Below, piece by piece: positions 1-7,345 of a stretch of 14,369 nucleotides of DNA. Position 1 is the stretch's first letter, and every line of letters begins with the position of its first letter. A model generated the notes under the pieces. The model saw only the letters and a list, made by a program, of their open reading frames with translations, had not been told where the DNA came from and ran no database searches. Made by a program: the position numbers and the translations under genes. The stretch is taken from positions 1 through 14,369 of the forward strand of contig BNWD01000018.1 of NCBI GenBank assembly GCA_025998575.1. Direction: 5' to 3'. This DNA is from Alphaproteobacteria bacterium (GTDB taxonomy: Bacteria; Pseudomonadota; Alphaproteobacteria; RUG11792).

Positions 1-136
1 AAGCTAAGCAAAGCTTGAGTTTGTCAAATTGGCAAGTGGCGGCCTGGTCAGCTTTTGAAAAAGCTGACTGCGGCCTTTGTGGAGAGCCCGCAGCTGGCAT
101 TCGCCAGCAAGGCCCGCCCCTTGCCAATTTTTACAG
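1..136 (-). repeat. Structured GC-rich interspersed repeat, copy 1 (cut by window edge)
   Basis: This copy matches, in reverse complement, the element at 9770-9904 over most of its length, and it is much richer in GC than its flanks. It folds on itself. Outer arms at 26-36 and 120-130 are perfectly complementary (11 bp) and enclose three hairpins: 47-56 with 59-68, 70-76 with 85-91 (imperfect), and 93-98 with 103-108 (6 bp, ATTC loop). The whole is a cloverleaf-like four-way junction. The left part (1-25) corresponds to the extra hairpin that adjoins the outer stem in copy 2, but it is truncated by the window start. It is extragenic, upstream of the gene at 299. A minus-strand open frame across it (about 4-210) is only a by-product. 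It is best described as a REP/MITE-like palindromic element; the family is not recognised. Confidence 0.85.
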
Positions 137-298
137 AACAAGTTACACAACAAATATCTTTCTTCATGACTAAGTTTCCATATACTAACTAACTTCTTCA
201 CAGTAAGCAACGAGAGTGGAATTAACGGAAAATTAACTTATTTTTGATAAAACAGTAAAAGTGTTTGTTGTTGAGATTTTGGATTTCGCTGGTGTTGA

Positions 299-838
299 AT
301 GAATGAACTTTTGCTTATCACAATATGCATGATCGTTTGCGTTAGATTTTGCGAAATGCTTGGAATTCTTGATACAAGATACTACGAATTGATATTTCTA
401 TTAAAACAGTCTTTTTTTATCGCCATAAAGCAAATTATCAATCTTATCAGCAACACTTCTAGCAAACTGAAGCGTTTATATTTTCGTAAGAAATTCCTGG
501 AGTCTTTTGTAAAATATAAAATGTTCTGCAATATGCAAGATATATTTTCAGCAAATAGAAAACACCAAAAGAATATTGGCGAGAATACTTATATTCAAAA
601 TTCGTATAAAGCATATCGTTATTGGAATTTTTGTATAAAAACACGCTTATTTAGAGGAAATACTTGCAATATAGCCTCATTGTATGCTCAAAAACAATAT
701 TATTTCGTTAAAAGCAATAGTGTCATTGAATCTTTGAGAAAAATATACTCTATGCTAACAAAGAACAAACTTAAATACGCGAATAATAATCATTATATTT
801 CTTTGATTGAAGCGCAAATTGCTGGATGGAGTGTTTGA
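299..838 (+). CDS. Hypothetical 179-residue protein with hydrophobic N-terminus
   Basis: I do not recognise this protein. Residues about 3-17 are hydrophobic and Cys-containing and could form a membrane anchor or uncleaved signal. The rest is basic and rich in Lys, Asn, Tyr and Ile, as expected of a very AT-rich gene, with no catalytic motif that I can see. The ATG at 299 has no clear Shine-Dalgarno and follows directly on a TGA (296-298). The ORF ends in TGA at 836-838 and the next base begins the ATG of the cyclase, in the same frame. That arrangement suggests translational coupling or a former fusion in which this ORF was an N-terminal extension. It could encode a membrane partner of the cyclase, but that rests only on position. 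A 540-base open frame at this base composition supports a real gene, moderately. Confidence 0.55.
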   Translation: MNELLLITICMIVCVRFCEMLGILDTRYYELIFLLKQSFFIAIKQIINLISNTSSKLKRLYFRKKFLESFVKYKMFCNMQDIFSANRKHQKNIGENTYIQNSYKAYRYWNFCIKTRLFRGNTCNIASLYAQKQYYFVKSNSVIESLRKIYSMLTKNKLKYANNNHYISLIEAQIAGWSV

Positions 839-2983
839 ATGAGTTTTTTTAATGGACGAAAACTAAAGCTAGATATTTTCGTTGCTTTTGCTGCTCTTAT
901 AACAATAACAGTCGCCTGTGAAATTTGGTATTCATCGAATGTAACAAAGGATTTGAGGCTTAGCTTTGAGAAAAACTATTATTCGAAATTAGTAACAAAG
1001 ACAACAATAAATTGGATAGATGAATATTTCAATAAACTCGAAATTATGATAAATATTATAGCGAAAAATTTCAAAAACTATACAATGAAATCGTTCAATA
1101 ATTATCGAAAGCTTTTTCTTGAAACCCTGAAAGATGTCTCTAATATATCTAGTATATATATGGGGTTCAATGACGGAACGCTATTCCAGGTACGCAGACT
1201 TTACGGAATTAAAAATTTTCAAACTAGAAGCAAGGGAGTGTTGCCAGATTATGCAAAGTTCGCAATAAGGACTATTGAACATGACGATAAAATCAAAGAA
1301 TTGGGCGAGACATGGACATATCTTAATGACGATTTCAACACTATAGCTTCAGAAAAATTGGGAAAGAGCAAATATAACATTACGAAATCTGACTGGTATG
1401 TCAAAACTGAGCTGCGAAAGGATAAATATTGGAGTGAAATTTATATCTTTAGTGCCTCGCAAAAACCTGGATTGACGCTTTCAATGCCGCTTGGATATGA
1501 ACTAGATACAGCAGTTGGAATCATATCGATCGATTTCGAAATAAAGCAATTCAGAAATTTGTTGCGTGAAATAAAAGGAAGCGAAAATTCAAAATCTTAT
1601 ATAATGAATCAGAAAAATGAAATAATTGTCTCATCAGTTGGAATCGAAAAATCTGCATCTGCTAATTCAGAAAGCCAAAAAGTTACACTAGTTTCCGCTA
1701 TCGGGTCAGAAGATAAGGTTCTAGAAAAAGCTATTTTGGCCGTTTTGAGCAGTGAATCTCAACATGTTTATTTCTCGGTTGATGGCGAAAAATATATCGC
1801 ATCAATGGAAAAATTAAAAAAAATTCCTTGCAATTTGTTGGTCATAGCTCCTCAGCGTGATTTCACTGGAGATCTGAAAGCCGTTCAAAGGCAAATGATG
1901 CTACTATCGAGTTTAGTTTATATAGTCGCCTTTATAGTCGTTTGGCTGCTTTCGAAGAAGATCTCGAAGCCGATAGCGGAACTTTGTCAGTCCGCAATAG
2001 CCATTGGGAAAATGGATCTTGATAATTATCATACGCCTCCAAAATCAAACATTTTCGAGATAAAAGAGCTGTCAAATGCAATGAACTCCATGAAGCTCAG
2101 CGTTTCGACGTTTTCTAAATATGCTCCAAAGGATCTCGTTATAAAGCTTTTAAAAAGCGGAGTAACTCCTGTCTTAGGCGGAAAAACTGCAAATGTCACT
2201 ATGTTATTCTCCGACATCGAACAATTCTCTGGAGTTTCTGAGAGATTGCCTGCGGAGTATCTCATGCTGCATTTGTCGGAATATTTCGACGAATTGACCA
2301 GAGAAATCATGAAGAATAACGGGGTCATTGACAAATATATAGGCGATTCGATTATGGCAATTTGGGGGGCTCCAAATCCTGATGAAAATCAGGTTGTAAA
2401 CGCATGTTATGCGGCTTTGAAATGCCAAAAACTATTGCGTGAATTGGAGAAAAAGTGGAGGCATTTGAGGAAGCCATTTTTGCCGACAAGGATAGGGCTT
2501 CACACTGGAATTGCAATCGTCGGTAACATAGGCTCGAGAGACAGAATGAATTTCACTGCCATGGGTGATACGGTTGATATTGCTTCGCGCCTTGAGGGCG
2601 TTAATAAATATTATGGAACGAAAATTTTGGCGTCAGAGAATATTGAAAACGCTGCAAAAAATAAGATTTTGTTCAGAGTCATAGACAAGATCGCAGTCAA
2701 AGGGAAAACTGTTGGTTTAACGATTTATGAGCCGATATACGCAATGAACAAGCCGGACGATAAGACATATTACAAAAAAATAGAGCTTTGCGAGAAATCA
2801 CAAGATGCATTCGAATTATATCAAAACGAACGCTTTTCTGAGGCATTTTCACACTATTCGAAACTCCTAGAATCGTTTCCAGATATAGCAAGCTCTATCA
2901 AACCAATCATGAAAAGATGCAAAAAATTTGCCGAATTTCCCACAAAAAATTGGGACGGAACATTTCATTTGATGGATAAGTAG
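839..2983 (+). CDS. Membrane-bound class III adenylate/guanylate cyclase (Cache-HAMP-cyclase)
   Basis: The protein probably makes cAMP from ATP at the inner membrane in response to an external ligand. In order: TM1 (about 12-30), a periplasmic dCache-like sensor (about 36-345, with the WY...YWSEIY and GIISIDFEI stretches typical of such domains), TM2 (355-371), a HAMP linker (about 371-423), a class III catalytic domain (452-635), and a helical TPR-like tail ending in WDGTF (705-709). Metal-binding aspartates are D459 (LFSDIEQF) and D503 (YIGDSIMAIWG). Base-selecting residues are K499 and T573, the Lys/Thr pair of class IIIb adenylyl cyclases. The transition-state Arg is R584, but the Asn usually four residues before it is Asp (D580, GDTVDIASR), so activity may be altered. 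Its ATG abuts the stop of the preceding ORF. Family membership is certain; ATP specificity is inferred from the residues. Confidence 0.93.
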   Translation: MSFFNGRKLKLDIFVAFAALITITVACEIWYSSNVTKDLRLSFEKNYYSKLVTKTTINWIDEYFNKLEIMINIIAKNFKNYTMKSFNNYRKLFLETLKDVSNISSIYMGFNDGTLFQVRRLYGIKNFQTRSKGVLPDYAKFAIRTIEHDDKIKELGETWTYLNDDFNTIASEKLGKSKYNITKSDWYVKTELRKDKYWSEIYIFSASQKPGLTLSMPLGYELDTAVGIISIDFEIKQFRNLLREIKGSENSKSYIMNQKNEIIVSSVGIEKSASANSESQKVTLVSAIGSEDKVLEKAILAVLSSESQHVYFSVDGEKYIASMEKLKKIPCNLLVIAPQRDFTGDLKAVQRQMMLLSSLVYIVAFIVVWLLSKKISKPIAELCQSAIAIGKMDLDNYHTPPKSNIFEIKELSNAMNSMKLSVSTFSKYAPKDLVIKLLKSGVTPVLGGKTANVTMLFSDIEQFSGVSERLPAEYLMLHLSEYFDELTREIMKNNGVIDKYIGDSIMAIWGAPNPDENQVVNACYAALKCQKLLRELEKKWRHLRKPFLPTRIGLHTGIAIVGNIGSRDRMNFTAMGDTVDIASRLEGVNKYYGTKILASENIENAAKNKILFRVIDKIAVKGKTVGLTIYEPIYAMNKPDDKTYYKKIELCEKSQDAFELYQNERFSEAFSHYSKLLESFPDIASSIKPIMKRCKKFAEFPTKNWDGTFHLMDK

Positions 2984-3782
2984 AATGGAAATTTTGGCTT
3001 TACTCAATAAAAAAACTTTCTGATATTTTTCTATAAAGGAACGTAAAACTAATAATTCTACTAACAATAGTGAATTATTGAAATGTATTTTTAAATATTC
3101 GCTAAATTTTCTTTATAGGCGTAAAGTTTATGTGTTTAATTATTTGTACGCAAAAATTCCATTTCCAATATATTGCGCACTAATTGAATTGTAACGTTAA
3201 TTACTCAAAAGATACAACGCGCAAATAATGCTATTTTTAGACATATTCTAGAGTCAAATCGAACGTATAGCTAAGCTGCATCTAATTTTCATTAATATAA
3301 AGTGAGGTTGATACAAAATATAAATTCCTAGAGTTTTTTCAACTGGAATATATTTAAATATTTTACAAAAGTGTGAAGTATGTGCGAATTTTATTCTGTA
3401 TAGCACAACATAAATTCACGCATGCTCCAAATATAATAATATACAGCAAAAAAATTAGTGCAAAAAGCGTGCTGGGATTGGCAACCGGTTGCTGATAGCT
3501 GTAGAATATAGAAAGATATTTGAATATATTTGAGATAGAAGTTTGTATATATGTAAGTATTGCAAGAGTGATAGCTTAAGAAAGAAATGTATAAGGAACG
3601 GTGTACAGAAATGGAAGGGCAAGGATTGCAACCGTTGGCAAAGAGAGTATCATTCCCTGACTATAGCTTTAAGGAAACGTATTTTAGAGAATAGCTAGGA
3701 CTTAGGAGGAATATTTAATAAATTTTTCAGATAGCCGGCGATAGTTAAGCGGATAAAATGACCTGGAACTGATCTTGAACTG
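2984..3782. other. Intergenic region after the cyclase, no intact gene
   Basis: This is AT-rich spacer. A short plus-strand frame at 3587-3694 (35 codons, ATG, no good RBS) has balanced, protein-like composition and may be a gene scrap. A strong Shine-Dalgarno-like AGGAGG near 3705 is followed at normal spacing only by ATA, not a start codon, as would be left by a lost gene start. Two similar motifs, GGGATTGGCAACC near 3475 and AGGATTGCAACC near 3621, resemble GGGATTG motifs on the minus strand at 4174-4193 and 5137-5159. I see no RNA gene here. Confidence 0.5.
3051..3092 (+). terminator. Weak hairpin, possible terminator of the cyclase operon
   Basis: Bases 3051-3058 (AATAATTC) pair with 3072-3079 (GAATTATT) around a 13-nt loop, and a T5 run follows after about 9 nt. 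The stem is pure A/T except for one pair, so it would be a feeble intrinsic terminator. Its position 68 nt after the cyclase stop is suitable. Confidence 0.3.
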
Positions 3783-4182
3783 ATGCTTAAACAAGAAAAG
3801 AAAAAGTTGAAAAATGTTGAAATCTTAGAGATGAATGAGCTTTATACTTATGTTCAAAAGAGAATAGTGTTTAGAATATGGACTGCTGGTGGCCGGAACC
3901 TGCGCTGTTTTAGTGCATTTGATAATAGTTCCAGGAGATGGAAATTCATTGAAAAGACTGCTGAACAAGAGGTCTCATATGAATATAAAAACCATATGTA
4001 TTGACGCACTCAGTTATTGGAAAATAATTCCTAAGTTTATACAGCATATAATTACAAAGTCTTGGACATGTTTAGTAGAGTCTTACAACTTAGTGCTAAG
4101 ATATTTTTTTGTAAAAAGAATGCTGAAGTTTCTCGTTAAATTGCTTGTTGATAAGCTTAATTATTGTGGTGATCGTAAATAA
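3783..4182 (+). pseudogene. Decayed coding fragment, faintly ankyrin-like
   Basis: Two overlapping frames, 3783-4004 and 3889-4182, are each open but neither has a convincing RBS. The second translates LVHLIIVPG at about its residues 7-15 followed by LKRLLNKRSHMNIKT. This follows the ankyrin pattern LHxAAxxG...VKLLLxKGADVNxKT at the right spacing, though most conserved residues are replaced. The stretch 3876-3972 is homologous at DNA level (roughly 75-80% by eye, including an identical 13-mer at 3905-3917) to the minus strand of 5182-5277, so the two fragments derive from one repeated sequence. I interpret it as a remnant of a repeat-protein gene; the ankyrin assignment is tentative. Confidence 0.35.
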
Positions 4183-4420
4183 TTGCCAATCCCTGCATAC
4201 TTGCTTTATATAAAAATAGCGTATTTTCTATTCCACCTAAGAGATGCGAAAATCACAAATTTCAATAAAATTTATTCAAACTAACTCCAAACTCAAAGAT
4301 CTCAAAAATAAGTTCCCGAGAGGAGTAGTGAGACGATGTTAAAAAGTGCTGGGAATATAAATTTCTTGCAATTGATTTTATGTATACTTACTTGTTATTA
4401 AGAATCCATATTTTCACAGG

Positions 4421-4594
4421 AAATTCACAGCTCTGTTAACACATTCATTAATGTTATTATAGTAAAGGACTCCCTCCCTCTTGTGAGCTAGCTACCTCCT
4501 TCCATCTATGCTTTAAGCATAAGCTTATGCATATCACATTTGCATTAACAGTCCGTTAATTTTTACTGCTCTCATAAAGATATTTATTTGTCAA
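4421..4594 (+). repeat. Diverged direct repeat, unit A core
   Basis: Unit A aligns collinearly with 5474-5643. Shared blocks include AAATTCACAG, CTGTTAAC/TTGTTAAC, GTAAAGGACTCC, CTTTAAGCATAAGCTTA, TTTGCATTAA, CCGTTAA and TATTTATTTGTCAA, with substitutions and small indels between them. GCATAAGCTTATGC (4517-4530) is a perfect 14-bp palindrome. Patchy similarity continues leftward: TTCCACCTA at 4231 matches 5220, and the CGTAA...CAATCCCT block at 4174-4193 matches 5137-5159. The duplicated unit was therefore probably about 430-500 bp. Read on the minus strand both cores contain an AAGGAG-type sequence, which suggests a duplicated gene upstream region, now without its gene. Confidence 0.7.
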
Positions 4595-5181
4595 TAATCA
4601 TATAAGCTCAATAGATTTACGAAATAGTTACGATAATTTTTGCAAAATATTCTGCTCATATTTACGCTTCATAAGAGAGAAGTATTTATCTGACTACATC
4701 AAAAATTGAATAATTAGTCTTGGAGTGTAGATTCTTTTTTTTTGCTTGCAAACTGGTCATGGTTTTGGTAAACGCATTATATTAATTTTTTACATACTTT
4801 CTTATTATAGTATCACTAATATTAACCTTTTTTTATATCAGGATATTCTTTAGCTATCATATATATATGATTAACAACAATTTCTATATTGTAAAAAAAC
4901 ATATTTTATTAATTATGTTTTTAGGCTTATTCTATATGGTTTTGTAAACACATTTTCTCTGTATTTAGGAATCAATACAAAATGACACATAATCCTAAAA
5001 ACATGATGAGTATTTCTTTGAGTACCAAAGTTATTGATAGCGACATTTATCTCGTTGCTCTCGATTATAACAGCTCACTATCACTACACCAAGCGACTAC
5101 ATTTTTTGCTCAAATCTGATAAATTTTACATAAAACCGTAATTAGTGGGGGCAATCCCTTATTTTCCAGCACTAGTAATTT
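4595..5181. other. AT-rich spacer between repeats, no gene seen
   Basis: There is no open frame of note. A near-identical stretch of about 20 nt, ATGGTTTTGGTAAACGCATT at about 4759, recurs at about 4936 as ATGGTTTTGTAAACACATT. ATGTTTTTAGG at 4915-4925 has an inverted copy CCTAAAAACAT at 4994-5004. These look like debris of further repeats rather than functional sites. Confidence 0.4.
4893..4922. terminator. AT-only hairpin with A-run and T-run (terminator-like)
   Basis: Bases 4895-4903 (AAAAACATA) pair perfectly with 4914-4922 (TATGTTTTT) over a 10-nt loop. An A run precedes the stem and a T run ends it, so it could act in either direction. The stem is almost entirely A/T, no intact gene adjoins it, and such structures arise by chance in AT-rich DNA. 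Confidence 0.25.
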
Positions 5182-5277
5182 GCATTTATTTAGCAGTCAT
5201 TTCAATAAATCCCCATCTCTTCCACCTATCTCAAGTGCACTAAAACAGAGCCGGTTCATGTCAACAGCAGCCCATAT
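5182..5277 (-). pseudogene. Inverted copy of the fragment at 3876-3972
   Basis: Read on the minus strand this aligns with 3876-3972 on the plus strand, starting from ATATGG and sharing CTGTTTTAGTGCA (5236-5248). The minus translation contains CFSALEIGGRDGDLLK, then a TGA, then LLNK and LENKGLPPLI. The spacing recalls an ankyrin repeat (TALxxAxRxGxLxxVKLLLNK...DGxTPLI), but the frame is interrupted. Codon-level similarity between the copies survives mainly in ISOLATED short blocks, as expected of two dead copies drifting apart. It lies inside the larger unit B of the direct repeat. Confidence 0.35.
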
Positions 5278-5473
5278 TTTTATCCTGTTTTCTTTTCTCA
5301 CTCAAGCCTCATTTCAAGAACATTGCTATTCTCCGAAATACAATCCCTTCAATATATAGTGTCAGAAACAATACTTCATTTTACACTTATCTGCCAAACT
5401 TTGACTACGCTTGCACGCCTCCATACGCCTTCAAACATTTTACTGTATTCTATATCTATCAGTAACCTGTTGA

Positions 5474-5643
5474 AAATTCACAGGTTTGTTAACACTTTCT
5501 TAATGTTTTTGTGGTAAAGGACTCCATCCTCGGAGAATGTCTAACTCCTTCCCTTTGTGCTTTAAGCATAAGCTTATACATATCATATTTGCATTAATAT
5601 TCCGTTAAATTTCACCACACTCACAAAAATATTTATTTGTCAA
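5474..5643 (+). repeat. Diverged direct repeat, unit B core
   Basis: This is the partner of 4421-4594, about 1.05 kb downstream in the same orientation. The best preserved block is CTTTAAGCATAAGCTTA (about 5560-5576). The 14-bp palindrome of unit A carries one change here. Immediately after the core, TTTATTTGTCAAG at about 5632-5644 is followed by a second similar TTTATCTGTCAAG at about 5658-5670, a small tandem duplication absent from unit A. Confidence 0.7.
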
Positions 5644-5682
5644 GGCTCTTAAAAACATTTATCTGTCAAGATCTATTCATCT

Positions 5683-5790
5683 TCACCCAATCCACTTAGG
5701 TTTGCTCCAAGGAAACTTTCTCATAGCTTCTTTGTGTATTTCATGATCGTAATTTTCGAAATTGCAGCGATTTGCAAATTTTTTCTTCAT
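5683..5790 (-). other. Short 35-codon frame, possible gene remnant
   Basis: On the minus strand an ATG (5790-5788) opens a frame with mixed, protein-like composition: KKKFANRCNFENYDHEIHKE followed by AMRKFPWSKPKWIG, then TGA at 5685-5683. No Shine-Dalgarno precedes it and I do not recognise it. The composition is unlike random AT-rich translation, so it may be the surviving end of a lost gene. Confidence 0.25.
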
Positions 5791-5901
5791 AAATGAACTA
5801 AATGGTTAGCTCAAAAAATTCTTCTAAATAGTCAATAATGCAGCAAGTAGCGCAATTTAAATATGGAGCGGATTCATCAATAAATTTTATAATTAGGGTT
5901 G

Positions 5902-5930
5902 TTGACTGAGTTTCCAAATATTGCTATACT
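5902..5930 (+). promoter_or_regulatory. Sigma-70 promoter of tRNA-Arg (and brnQ)
   Basis: The -35 TTGACT (5902-5907) and -10 TATACT (5925-5930) are separated by exactly 17 nt. Transcription should start near 5937, a few bases before the mature tRNA 5' end at 5941, leaving almost no leader. No other promoter is evident between the tRNA and brnQ. Confidence 0.8.
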
Positions 5931-5940
5931 TCAAAAAAAT

Positions 5941-6017
5941 GCGCTCTTAGCTCAGTTGGATAGAGCAACAGCCTTCTAAGCTGTGGGTCGGGAGTTCGAA
6001 TCTTCCAGGGCGCACCA
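5941..6017 (+). tRNA. tRNA-Arg (anticodon TCT, reads AGA/AGG)
   Basis: This is a complete cloverleaf with encoded CCA. Acceptor GCGCTCT pairs with AGGGCGC (one G-U pair), followed by discriminator A and CCA. The D arm is GCTC/GAGC. The anticodon stem ACAGC/GCTGT closes loop CTTCTAA with anticodon TCT, and the T arm GGGAG/CTTCC holds TTCGAAT. It decodes AGA, a common Arg codon in AT-rich genomes. The brnQ start codon lies 24 nt past the CCA with no terminator between, so tRNA and mRNA are probably made as one transcript and separated by 3' processing. Confidence 0.95.
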
Positions 6018-6041
6018 TCTTTGTCGTTGAAGGGAGAGTGT

Positions 6042-7163
6042 ATGAGCGTTGCGAAAAGCGTCGTATTGACTGGTTTTGCCGTTTTTTCCATGATATTTGG
6101 TTCGAGTAATATCGTTTTTCCGTTGATAGTTGGAAAAGATCACATGTCGAATTTTTTGCCGGCCATTTTGGGCTGGTTCTTGGCAACAGTTGCTATTCCT
6201 ATGGCTGGGTATTTCGCATCGATGTTATTTGAAGCCGATAATAAAAAATTTCTTTCTCCTGTTGGAAAATACTGCTCAGCGCTCTTCATGCTTTTAGTCA
6301 TGTTGATGACTGGGCCGTTTGGGGCGATCGCTAGAGGCGTCAATGTGTCATTTGGCGGTTTTCATATTTTGCTTCCGGATCTGCCGGCAATGTCATTCAA
6401 CTTCGTCTATTGCTTGATTGTCGTCTTGATCGCTTGGCGACCTGGAAAAGTCGTCCAGATAATAAATTGCGTTTTCACGCCATTGAAATTTGGTGGTGTT
6501 GCTATAGTTGTTGGTTGCGCAATGTTTTTTCTTAAAGGATCGTTTTTCGACATAGAAAAGAGCGCGTTGTCAGGCTTTGAGTCATTTTTTGACAGTTTCA
6601 AAGTCGGGTACCAGACGATGGATTTGTTATCTGCATTTTTGATGGCTTCTGCCGTTTTTACATACGTCAAAAACGCGCTGCCAAAGGAAAAACGTGAAAA
6701 TAAGAAATATATGATAAAAATCGGCGCGTTGGTTTGCAGCGTCGGCGGCCTGATTTTGAGCATCGTCTATGCTGGCTTGATCATCGTTGGCGCTCAATAT
6801 GCGCCATCGCTAACCGAAACTCCAAATGAAGCTTTGTTCACGAAAATTGCCGAAATAGCGATTGGGGGCGCATATTCTCCGTGGATCGTAGCAGTCATTA
6901 TGGCCGCATGCTGCTTAGCGACGAACATCATTTTGACCTGCGTGTTCACTGATTACGTCCAAAATGACATATTAAAAGGCCGCTATAATCGAAACGTCAT
7001 ACTGCTGCTAGTTGCCGTTGTGACGTTTGTCATGTCAAGCCTAGGATTCACACAGCTTTGCAAATTTTTGGGAACTATTCTCGAACCACTGTACCCTGTG
7101 ATTATCGTCTTTGTCGTTTGCAGAATCTTCTACTACTTTATGAGAGAAAGAAGAAAAGCCTAA
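6042..7163 (+). CDS. brnQ: Branched-chain amino acid carrier, BrnQ/LIVCS family
   Basis: This 373-residue polytopic inner-membrane protein probably imports Leu, Ile or Val with Na+ or H+. Family signatures are FSMIFGSSNIVFPLIVG (15-31), the TGPFGAIARG stretch (90-99), GYQTMDLLSAFLMASAVF (189-206) and the EPLYPVIIVF region near the C-terminus. About 10-11 hydrophobic segments are visible. I start at ATG 6042, preceded by AAGGGAG with 7-nt spacing; an in-frame TTG at 6021 would add seven residues but lies almost on the tRNA. Family members are usually around 420-450 residues, so this one is compact, but it ends naturally in TAA. It probably depends on the tRNA-Arg promoter at 5902. For a host-dependent bacterium an amino-acid importer is expected. 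Substrate choice is inferred from the family. Confidence 0.88.
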   Translation: MSVAKSVVLTGFAVFSMIFGSSNIVFPLIVGKDHMSNFLPAILGWFLATVAIPMAGYFASMLFEADNKKFLSPVGKYCSALFMLLVMLMTGPFGAIARGVNVSFGGFHILLPDLPAMSFNFVYCLIVVLIAWRPGKVVQIINCVFTPLKFGGVAIVVGCAMFFLKGSFFDIEKSALSGFESFFDSFKVGYQTMDLLSAFLMASAVFTYVKNALPKEKRENKKYMIKIGALVCSVGGLILSIVYAGLIIVGAQYAPSLTETPNEALFTKIAEIAIGGAYSPWIVAVIMAACCLATNIILTCVFTDYVQNDILKGRYNRNVILLLVAVVTFVMSSLGFTQLCKFLGTILEPLYPVIIVFVVCRIFYYFMRERRKA

Positions 7164-7238
7164 ACACCGATCAGGCTTCGTAGTCGCAAAAATCACTCTA
7201 AACAAACACTCACGAGATGAGGCGATAAAACCTGCCTC
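7156..7238 (+). terminator. Weak hairpins after brnQ
   Basis: AAGCCT (7156-7161, overlapping the stop) pairs with AGGCTT (7173-7178), and GAGGC (7219-7223) pairs with GCCTC (7234-7238). Neither has a T run, so termination here is uncertain. Confidence 0.2.
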
Positions 7239-7267
7239 TTGGACTGAAAAGTAAACAAAAGAAGAGT

Positions 7268-7296
7268 TTGACGAGCTGGGTGTTTTGTTGTAGAAT
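7268..7296 (+). promoter_or_regulatory. Sigma-70 promoter of the 128-residue orphan
   Basis: The -35 TTGACG (7268-7273) and -10 TAGAAT (7291-7296) have the optimal 17-nt spacer. The expected start near 7303 gives a leader of about 40 nt ending in the Shine-Dalgarno AGAAAGGA. A 13-codon ATG frame in the leader (7301-7342) has no RBS and is probably incidental. Confidence 0.65.
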
Positions 7297-7345
7297 ATTT
7301 ATGGAGGGGGAGAAATCACAAAAAATAAAAGAAAGGAATTGAGCG

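Noticed and set aside
4..210. Minus-strand open frame of 68 codons across the structured repeat
   Set aside because: It runs through the palindromic repeat, has no RBS and no recognisable product; openness comes from the high GC of the element.
272..1000. TGA read as Trp (altered genetic code), because a TGA joins two in-frame ORFs
   Set aside because: The long conserved genes encode Trp with TGG, and the TGA is directly followed by a Met that is a sensible cyclase start. A standard code explains the data.
4336..4401. Plus-strand 21-codon ATG frame after a GGAG-like sequence
   Set aside because: Very short, hydrophobic low-complexity product inside a diverged repeat; not distinguishable from chance.
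5323..5517. Plus-strand open frame of 64 codons
   Set aside because: No RBS, low-complexity hydrophobic AT-rich translation, and it overlaps the direct-repeat unit B and the inverted fragment region.
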